Assembly: GCF_014805685.1 (NCBI RefSeq)
Contig: NC_060884.1
Location: 18,979,356-19,043,355 of the forward strand
Direction: 5' to 3'
From: Silurus meridionalis
Taxonomy: Eukaryota > Chordata > Actinopteri > Siluriformes > Siluridae
DNA length: 64,000 nt
Below, in pieces: positions 50,220 to 64,000 of this stretch. The notes under the pieces were generated by a model. That model saw only the letters and a list, made by a program, of their open reading frames with translations. It did no database searches and was not told the origin of the DNA. The position numbers were made by a program, and so were the translations under genes. Numbering within the stretch: the first letter of the stretch is position 1; the number at the start of each line of letters is the position of its first letter.

Positions 50220-53200
50220 TATGCTTTTCAGTATATTATAATTGATGTCCAACTCTCCAACCCTAAATCAATTAGTGCCATTTTAATTTTAATGGAAATC
50301 TGTAACCCATGTTAAAGTTATGTAATATGTAGATATCTGGTGCACATGTCACAAATAGGACATTACCTTGCATTTCCCAGGAGAGATTAAATTGTGCTCC
50401 ATCAATCTGGGTGTAAGGCTATGTGGCAAGTGCAATGTTAGTCGATGAGAGAAACTGGGGTTAAAGATGGGGTCGGCCTTTTTAGTCACACCACAGGACT
50501 TCCTACTGTCAGTAACCAAATCAATATCTCATTACTGCATGTTTGGCACTCTCTTTTTTTCTTTCTTTTTCTGTTTCTCCTTGGGTCTCACTTTCAGGGC
50601 TTCTTTTACTGATTTTATTTACATTGATGCATTTAAATCTTGGTGTATCAGACTTTTGTAACAACTGACAAACAATAAGCAGACATTTAAAATAAATAGA
50701 CATTTTATTGACGACATTAATAATACAATGTGACATGCATAATGACAATAATAGGCATAAAGATAGGACAGGATTTTCTATTGTAAGTGCATTCTCACTA
50801 ACATGAACACAAACAAAAACAAATATACACGTTTGCTCAGACACACTTAGCTATCCTGAAACAGTCTCTTACATGAAGCCTCTTCATTACAAGTACAATT
50901 GTGAGCATAACAGAATAAAAAAAAAATAAGTGTTACTATGTAATAATCAATGCACTTGAAAAATATAATTGTTATATTTTGTGGGAGAAGAGATTTCTTT
51001 AAACTATATATCTCTAAAATACAGGGTGTGACATCATGTTGGTCAAAAAGATTATTTGTTATTTGTATAACCAGATAACCAGTTATTTGTATACCATGAA
51101 TGTGACATGCTTTATTTCAGACTTTTAGGAAAACTGTGAAGAGCAGCAGAAAGTCCAGTTAAGCATTCACCTCACTGTTGCTCCTCATGACATTTCAACT
51201 AATTAAATACCAACGATGTGACACCTAGAAACGCTTAATGTTATGTTTAATGTTGTAATAATTTGTATCCTATATTAAACATGCTCTTACTTAGGGTTGC
51301 TAAATAGAATTTGTGTGTATGTATGTGTCTGTGTGTCAGGAGCTGCTGTATGTGTGTAGAGAGACTTAAAGAAACATTTTAAATTATTGTAAAAATTAAC
51401 TCATGAACAATCAACTACTCATAGAGAACAAAAGCATAAAAAGAGGGAAAAGACCTCTGAAACGTTGTTTGTGTATGCACAACAAAAAATAAAATGTTCC
51501 ACTGGGTTTATAAAAATTTCAGAAAAGCTAAAGCCCCATAAATTACAGAAAAGGTGCATTAAGTGTGAATTAAGTGAGTTGAAAAGAAATGAGTGAGACA
51601 TGAGAACAAATGAGAAAATCTACACTGTTGATCATGCACACCAAAGCAAGTCACACAGGGAAACTGCTATTTTTTAAATTGGTTAAAATAGTTTTGGCTG
51701 ATGAACTGGAATCATTGCATACATAACAGAAGATGCCACTGCAAGCAGAATTGATTCATAATCCATATTTCATTCTCCCAAAAAAATCAAGACAAACAGT
51801 CTTTCACTCATAAGCGTTAACCTTAATCTTCTTTTTGTTTATGGCTTATGACTATGTGCAGACAAACCGGCCTGTCCTCAGTTTATATACAGCATTTCTT
51901 TTGTTATAATGAATGAATTGATAGATTATCTTTTCTTGTCTTAACATATTTATATATACATTAATGAATGATAACTGCTGTAAAGGTGATTTTAACTCGA
52001 CATTATTGCCAATATATAAACATGCAATAATCTATGAAATAACCAGGTATAGATAAGCTTGTTTAATTATGCGTTAATGTATTCATACTCTGGAGCATTA
52101 GTAGCACATGAACATTGTCCAGATTAAATCCGTTTGTATCCAGCTAGATGAATAACGCCTAATGCAAGCAGAACGTGCAAAGTTTAGCAATTATGCTACA
52201 ACACTCAGGCCTGGAGAGCACACATTGTCTTTTTTAATATAGTAATGGATCTAGTAAAGGATCATTTTCAGTTATATTTGTAAGTGAAAGCAAATCACCC
52301 TTCCTTCTGCTTGCTGATGGAAACCTGCTGAATTTGGTTGTTTATTCAAAAATACCTTTCTACAACAGTATGCACTGGTATGAGTCTGCTTTGATCAAAC
52401 ACCAATGTTTAACGTAAACCCAATTTTATATCAGGCTACAGTTTAGTATTCAAACCAACTCTAAAATCAACTCTCAAGACAAACCTTACTCATATCAGCT
52501 CTTAACTGTTCCCTCAAATCAGTGCAAGATACACTTGCACCCAGTCCTCACTCAATTCAGCTGTCTATCAAGTCCTCAACTTGGCCCTCAACACATTAAT
52601 AAGATCCTCAAGAGAACATTGTATTCAGATCCTAAATGGGTCCTCATATCAGTCTTCAATCAAGCGCTTAGGTCCTTAACTCTCCAGTCAAATACAGTGC
52701 ACTGCCTTGTTTCCTTCAGCCGGTATGAACTTGCAAAAAATAATATCAAAACAGTCTGCACTACCTTCTACTCAATACCTTTACACTATCAAGAGTTCAT
52801 ACCCGGTCTACAGTGTACAGAGACTGCTGTAGAGTGCAGTCTCACATCTCACAGGACTGCAACACTAAAATCAATGCTTATCTAATGTTTGATTTGATGC
52901 TGGCCTGGACCTGATTCTATGGCCAGACTACATGAGATATAACATATGTAAGTAAAAACACAATAGCAGCTATATCCAGTGTCATAGTGGCAGATATACA
53001 GCGGCAGGCACAAAATACAGGGTAAGACAGTTTAATTCATTATAATTGATTAGAATCGAGATTTTCAGTCAAAATCACTAACATTGAACAAGCAAGGTTA
53101 AGGTGATATGCAACATGAACTTGGCAACATTAACATGAACTTGGCAAATACTACAAACATGCAACCTGAAGCCAATTAACAGGTTCATAAATCAAGTAGA

Positions 53201-53741
53201 CAATAATGAGGCAGAAAGCTTTGAAATGACAGGTAACAAGCCCTGAGCATAAACACAGCAGTTTATAAAAGGATAAGAGGTTCCTTATAATAAGTATATA
53301 AATGAGTACAGATGACTGTCATCAATAATCAGGTGAACTTAAATGAGGTAATGGCAGTCTTTGGTGGCCAAGTTTGTGTGGTTTTATGGCTTGTGGATTT
53401 TAATGCCTACATCCTACAGTCATCATCTTGAAGCATGGGACTGTTAGTGTAGTTGTCTGCATGGACATGAAGCACTTACATCAGCATTCAACATTTCATA
53501 CATCAGAATATAACAAACCAGTTTTATTGGAAGTCACACAAGTCCCGTTGAAACATGTTGGTATCACTCTGGAAACTTGCTTCATGGAAGCTGTGGATTT
53601 ATTTAATTCAGAGTAAATATTTCTACAAGGAGAGGAACTTTCTAATAACTCACATTCTACATTTCTTCTATGGAGTTTACAATTTCCCTAATGGACCTCA
53701 TATATTTAGCATAAAGGAAATTTTTGTGCTTTTTTTCCTTG

Positions 53742-53814
<73 letters not shown>

Positions 53815-54800
53815 TATTTGATAGAGCTTACTTTTAACTGCATTGGGCATTACTGAGTCGATTCCTGATGTAACTCATTCTCTTTGACATCTGTTTTTAT
53901 AAAGCAAATGATTTGAATGAGAAATGGCAAAGCATATTAGAGTCCATTCGACTTTCTGAAAACTTTTCTCTTTATTCCAGTCATTCACTTCATGAATCAG
54001 TGCACACTCTGAAAACTCGTTTAAAGAGAATCATCCAAAGGAACATTAGCCAACAGAGAAAGAAAGCATTTTACTGAATCTGCACCAGTCTTCTCACTTT
54101 GACGCATATCAAAGCGACCTTTTGAGAGAGTTTGATGGATAATGCGCATTGTATTTTAGAGTAAATAATATTAAATCGAAAATTGTTTATGGAAAAGAGC
54201 TGACCTGCAGCATTAAAGGCCTTGATAATGTCTATTGGCAATCCAGATTATTGAGAGCAGCTCTTCATAAAACATCTATAATCATATAGTGGAGATGCTT
54301 GGGAATGTGCTCACTGTCTGCTATATTCAACAATTAACATGCAGTTTTAGTGAATTGCTATTAAACATTTCAATAATATCAGACAGAAAGGTTTATAATT
54401 TTTTTTACATTTGGCACAACATCATGGTGCTATGCATTTTGTTCCTAATTTTTCCAAAAACCTCTCTTCTCTGACAGATGGATACAAGAAGTGTGGCGTA
54501 AATGCAGAGAAGTTGGAATACAAAATAAAGTATTTCAGATGGTGCAAGAAAAAACATGACACCTCCATTAGGCAAAGATAAATAGATGATTTCCCTTTTC
54601 TCTGCTTCCTTAGGGGGAAAAATGTCCTTGGCACATATTATTTTTATAGCATGACACATAAAGACCGCTATCATGAAAAGCAGCCGACCACATCCTGGAA
54701 CTAGTATATTTATGGCTTCATACTGGTGTGTGAATAATAAATGCTTTCACTCTCTTGTATTTTGCCTTATAATACATTAAACGTGTGTGCATAGATAAAC
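50220..54800. other. Gene-poor stretch
   Basis: No exon, RNA gene or well-preserved transposon was recognised. A (TA)n tract lies at 53,744-53,811. Short open frames (at most 116 codons, 52,535-52,885) lack motifs. Confidence 0.5.
53744..53811. repeat. (TA)n microsatellite
   Basis: About 68 bp of TA. Confidence 0.96.
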
Positions 54801-54801
54801 C

Positions 54802-55470
54802 CAGTGGCGGGCGGTCATGGCCAGCAAAGTCTTCTCTGCTGGCCTAAACACTATCAGAAGCACTGACCTACATTTACAACAAAATTATAATATTTGTTCC
54901 ATGAAATTGTATTAATTTATTCCCAACAGTTTATTCTCTTCATTTTGTAGTGCTTCCAGTATGTGGATGTGGATGTAAATTTTTTTGTCCAATCAGATTT
55001 CAATCTCTATGTGCTGCCATCTCTATGTGATGTCAATCTAATCTGCCCAGGGCCTGCAAAGTCAGTTCCGCTGGCTCTTTAAACTTAGTCTCTCTTTAAC
55101 CAATCAGATTTCATATTCGCCTCACAGGGCCAGCTAGCTGGCCCAGAATAGCGTCAGCATTTTTCTGTCCTCTGATTGGTTGGTCAGAGGGAAACTGTTA
55201 CAGCCAAGTTTGACTGGCAAAACGTGTGTAGCTCTGCAATACTTTTTATGCCTAGGGAGGCATAGAAATTGATTTGGTCTCGGACATATTTAAAAATTAA
55301 TTTTCAAGAAAAGCTAGACATCTTGAGGAGAGGTCGGCCAACCCTGAAGCTAGCTAGCTTGTCTCAGCTCACTTCCAGACCAGTGAATACGAGCGGTACC
55401 ACTGGCTTACAGCCTCTGAGGAGCGGTGCAAATTATGAGTCTGCATCTCTGGTGAGTAGGTTGTATTTGA
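54802..55470 (+). mobile_element. Probable hAT-type transposon 5' part
   Basis: A CAGTGGCGGGCGGTCATGG start (54,802) resembles hAT termini in fish. A GC-richer region follows, then a frame from 55,269 containing FQEKLDILRRGRPTLKLASL and a donor-like 'ctggtgagtaggttg' at 55,450. The FQEKL-RRGRPTPKL wording resembles the N-terminal region of some fish hAT-like transposase genes. No catalytic domain or right terminus is visible, so this is a fragment and the assignment is tentative. Confidence 0.4.
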
Positions 55471-56003
55471 TTTACATTTTTATGTTTTTGTCATGTTATT
55501 AGACAAATATTTATTTTAAACTGCTCCAGATGATGTAGGTGCACAGTTGCGGTGGTAGTGTAGAGGTTTGGAGTTGTCTTAACTGAGTCTCTTGCTTTAG
55601 TAAAATGTTTTTCACCCTCCATATGTAAAAATCCTCTCTCTCTGCAATGCCACGCATTTTTATATTGTGTTTTTGTATAGTATTGATGGTTTCTATAATT
55701 GCGACGTGATAGTGGTATTAAGAAGTGGATTAAGTCGGGTAAATCCTCACTTAAGACCCAGGTACCAAATGCACGGGCTGCCATTGGATAAAACTAGACC
55801 ACTCCTACACATTACTCCACATGATCTTAGTCTCTGAGATCTCTCAGTCTCTCTAATGATCATTTAGCATTATTAGAGTAAAAAAAAATTGCATTGAATA
55901 AATGTGCATTATACACGATCGGCTAACTGGTTAATGAAGTTTGATTATTCTAGCGATTATTCTTGGTATATGTGCAGCCCTGAATTTACATACATAGATA
56001 CTA

Positions 56004-56563
56004 CAGTGGCCGAGAAGTGCAAAACACATTAACAAATCCAAAATTTTAAAAAACAAAATAACAAATGCAAAAAAAAATTTACAAATCCAAAAAAAAAAAC
56101 AAATTCGAAAACACAACAACAATTCAGACAATCCGGAAAAGGTGGGTATAGTTTGTGAATGGAACACTTACCGATCGTTGGACGAGACACCTGTCATTCA
56201 AGATATACAATTTTCATTACAATACACAGAACAGGTGCATGAAAATACAAATATACAGAGAACTTTACACATGTACAAGAAACAAAGTTATAAGATTTCT
56301 TAACTGTATATCTTGAATGACAGGTGTCTCCTCCAATGATCGGTAAGTGTTCCATTCACAAACGATACCCACCTTTTCCGGTTTGTCTGAATTGTCGTTG
56401 TGTTTCCGCATTTGGTAATGTGCTTTTGAATTTCTTATTTAGTTTTTGGATTTGTTCATTTGTTTTTGCATTTGTTATTTTGTTTTTTAATTTGTTTTTT
56501 TGTTTTTGCATTTGTTATTTTGTTTTCGGATTTGTTAACGTGTTTTGCACTTCTCAGCCACTG
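56004..56563. mobile_element. Fold-back MITE with arms of more than 200 bp
   Basis: The left arm (56,004 to about 56,208) starts cagtggccgagaagtgcaaa. The right arm (about 56,304-56,563) ends ttgcacttctcagccactg. The arms match along most of their length, including inner blocks 'gaatgacaggtgtctc' and its complement 'gagacacctgtcattc'. The central loop is about 95 bp. The outer parts are built of 'aaatgcaaaaacaaa'-like units. Clear target duplications are not seen because a T-run abuts the right end. It has no coding capacity, and the long TTTTTG frames on the plus strand are artefacts. Confidence 0.8.
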
Positions 56564-57006
56564 TTTTTTTTTTTTTTTTTTTCACTGTTTCTCTTTTGCA
56601 CACCTTTGCACTGCATACCTCTTTGCATACACAACATTTATGTATTATGTTTAGAGAAATGCTAATATTTCTCCTGTTGCAGTCTCAAGGCTATGACCTT
56701 AAGCTTTCTTATATGCAATATTATTCATACTTGCGGGTAAAACAAGTGTATTCGTAAGTCCATTTGAAATTCATGGTAAACAAGATCCGCAAACACACTT
56801 CCCTGAAGGTTCATTACAGTCATGCTCTGTTGGGCAATGCTGATCTGGAGATGAGTGACATTCATCAGTGACTATCTAGTTCATGGCATAAGGGAATGTG
56901 ACAGATTTAGTGAAGGAAGGGAAAGAAACTGCAATGTGCACTGAACTGTGCTCTTTTCATTATCCGGCTACCAATCAATAATAGCTGCATCTCTTGCCAA
57001 CAGAAC

Positions 57007-57062
<56 letters not shown>

Positions 57063-57900
57063 CATTACCTTAGAGAGTAGGGGGGGAATTTGGCTGAGAC
57101 TGTGGGTAAAGCGGTTAATTCTTACAGCTCCCATTCTCACAATCTTGAATTTATTTTCCACAATGGTTAAAGAACTAACAGGGTCAATATGCTGTTAATA
57201 ATGATCTGCTGCTTCAAACAGTCATTCCTTCATTTATTTTCAGTTACTGCTCAGACACAGATTTATGTCAAATCTGGAGCAGATCGACCAGAGCAAAGCG
57301 GGAATGCACCCTGGATAGGATGTAATTTAATGGCAGGGCAAATAAAAATATGTTGTTATCCTCAAACCTTGATCCAGATATGCATACATGTGTTAAGGTG
57401 TCCAGAACCAAAACACCAGAGCCCAGACTACAAACAGTGAAATCTACTCATATTGCTTGTATATCATTGACCATTATTCTACAGTTGTTAACCTGCAATG
57501 GTCTAGTGATGACCTTATCTTAATAATGATACTTTAGCTTTCTAAACATGGCAGCTAATAAAATTAGACTTGGTTATGTATTTGGGCAAGAGTTTTGTAG
57601 GTAGGTGCATGTAGGTTCATGTACTTTATAAATTCAGTTCAGTGTGTACGCTTGTGTTTATTGGACTGTGCTGGTTAATAAAGAAACAATGCTGTCTAAA
57701 GGCCCAATCTTTCTATAAACTATTTTCTATTGTTTAAGTAAAGTACAACATTGTTTAAGTAAAGAACAGCAGAAGTGTTAGGTTTTTTTTAGTTATGGGT
57801 AATTAAAGAGGATTTGAAAAAGGTATTTTTGTATTAGTTGTGTATTACATTTTTATTTGTATGTCTGTTTCTGGCCATTGAGTAATATTATAGAGACACA
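56564..57900. other. Spacer between the MITE and the transglutaminase gene
   Basis: It contains (CA)n at 57,010-57,058 and a decayed interspersed-repeat piece around 57,205-57,330 ('cgggaatgcaccctggata'). No exon is recognised. Confidence 0.5.
57010..57058. repeat. (CA)n microsatellite
   Basis: About 49 bp of CA. Confidence 0.97.
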
Positions 57901-57919
57901 GAGAATAAAAAAATGGTAA

Positions 57920-57925
57920 TTTATT
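57920..57925 (-). terminator. Candidate polyadenylation signal of the transglutaminase gene
   Basis: AATAAA on the minus strand (tttatt on the plus strand), about 270 bases after the stop codon at 58,197. It is a plausible distance for a 3' UTR, but AATAAA is common in AT-rich DNA. Confidence 0.45.
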
Positions 57926-58196
57926 AGGATTAAATATCAACCAACAACAAAATATAAATGTGACACAAAGCTGAAATAATAGTTTAACTAATGCTGGCAA
58001 TAGATACACTTACATCAGTTCATTATCAGTAAAGTGAAAATAATACATGGCAACAAATAAATAAATAAATAAATATGAAACAATACAATTTCACAGCTGC
58101 ACAATTTCTTGTTAGTTTCGTAATGTATAGTTACAATTCCATTAGATGACCATCTTACAATCGGTGACTCTACTACTTGGTTCTTGATTTTCCCTT

Positions 58197-62111
<3,915 letters not shown>

Positions 62112-63067
62112 CTGAAAAAATTCATAATAAGTTAGTTAATAATCAAACAGTGAACAGTTTACAGATTTACAGATGACAGCACACAAATTTGAATATGATT
62201 ACATATGACCTAATAAAAAGACACACAAAAAAATCAGAACTAGTGAGTGAATTAATTAAATACCATATAACTACAGGCTGTAACTCGTAATTCCTGACCT
62301 CCGACCAGGAAAAAACAAAAAAAATCTTCCATGTATCTGAATTGTTTTCTTCTCAGGAACTCAAAGTGATCTCCTCAGCTCTTAATTTCTTTGAGTTCAA
62401 CAACTGACATCAACACAACACAGATGTCAATAGTAATAAATTAATTACTTGTTAATTGCTTTAAATAGATTTAGTATTTGCTTTAGATCAAACAATATAT
62501 TAAGTTGTTAAATATATAGATTGCTGTGTAGAGAATTTATTTTATTTGAAAAAGTAAACATCTCTCATCACAATAAGCTGTCTAGTTTGTTGCCAACAAA
62601 AGACAAACATGGAGGCATCCATATTGCTTTTTCCCTTCTTTCCCTAGTCTAAATTACACAGAGCTGGAAAATCATATCTTTCTGCGCTCTGATCTAGGTC
62701 AAATGCTGCATGCTTGAGTCTTTTGGAGCTGACAGTTCAACAGAGATCAGTGAAACAAAGAGATGACGATGAAGCCTGTGCTTAAATGTAGAAAAGATTA
62801 TAAACTCAAAAAATGAGACAGTCTGTTATATATGATGCTGGCAATTAATGAAATAATTAATTTCTGCTAAAAATGTAGAATTCTTTAACATTGTTCCGTA
62901 ATGTTTTACATAAACAGATTAATTATAGTATATATGAAGAGATAGGCATGCTGTTTTTCAGGGGTAATTATTAACACACTTTAAAATGTGATAAAGACAT
63001 CAATTTCAGTTTTATATATAGTTCACAATCCAAAATTTTACCATGTGACCAGATGTTTTAATATTTT

Positions 63068-63069
<2 letters not shown>

Positions 63070-63149
<80 letters not shown>
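63070..63149. repeat. (CA)n microsatellite
   Basis: About 80 bp of CA with one AA interruption. Confidence 0.97.
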
Positions 63150-63150
<1 letters not shown>

Positions 63151-63157
63151 TATATTA

Positions 63158-63975
<818 letters not shown>

Positions 63976-64000
63976 ATTACATTGTGATTTGGTTATAGAA

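Noticed and set aside
52535..52885. 116-codon open frame
   Set aside because: No motif and no splice or promoter context.
56545..56757. Phe-rich frame that looks membrane-like
   Set aside because: It is a translation of T-rich MITE arm sequence and the T-run, not a protein.

Overview
This window looks like teleost fish genomic DNA, probably from an otophysan such as a catfish. That placement is inferred from repeat content, not from a diagnostic gene. The sequence is AT-rich, has long (TA)n and (CA)n microsatellites, and carries many Tc1/mariner, L2-type and RTE-type elements. The only confident protein-coding gene has spliced vertebrate exons. There are no operons, tRNA or rRNA genes, CRISPR arrays or viral genomes.

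Left part (1-8.9 kb): mostly featureless AT-rich DNA. It contains an exact 40-bp inverted repeat at 874-965. A CpG-rich block at about 4.55-5.16 kb holds what looks like the first coding exon of a secreted or membrane protein on the minus strand (4700-4799). Its gene would run leftwards out of the window.

Middle (9-50 kb): a transposon-dominated gene desert. Two Tc1-like elements at 9.15-10.75 and 10.92-12.51 kb form a tandem duplication that includes flanking DNA. An L2-type LINE 3' end (12.7-14.27 kb) is followed by a longer copy of the same family (about 17.95-21.67 kb). Near 24.4-28.1 kb there is a nest: Tc1 remnants, an antisense RTE fragment, and another Tc1 element split by a hAT element with an 8-bp target duplication and a local fold-back rearrangement. 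A second L2-type tail lies at 34.0-35.0 kb. Two RTE-type LINE copies at 35.8-41.05 kb are flanked by (TA)n tracts, and the second is fused to a different LINE 3' end. A trinucleotide repeat of about 640 bp follows at 42.5-43.14 kb. Then come a decayed Ty3/gypsy-type integrase (46.8-47.35 kb) and a 769-bp non-autonomous DNA transposon (49.45-50.22 kb).

Right part (50-64 kb): a probable hAT-type relic (54.8 kb) and a long-arm fold-back MITE (56.0-56.56 kb). The 3' part of a transglutaminase gene on the minus strand follows (58,197-62,111, ten coding exons, 492 residues to the stop). All ten exons join with matching splice phases, and the catalytic Cys, His and Asp are present. The acidic calcium-site loop after the core domain appears to be replaced by a short basic segment that includes a 33-bp micro-exon. 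The N-terminal exons lie beyond the right edge.

I found no clearly new multi-gene system. The most unusual items are the altered transglutaminase loop, the fold-back duplication at the hAT/Tc1 junction, the Tc1 segmental duplication and the long exact palindrome.
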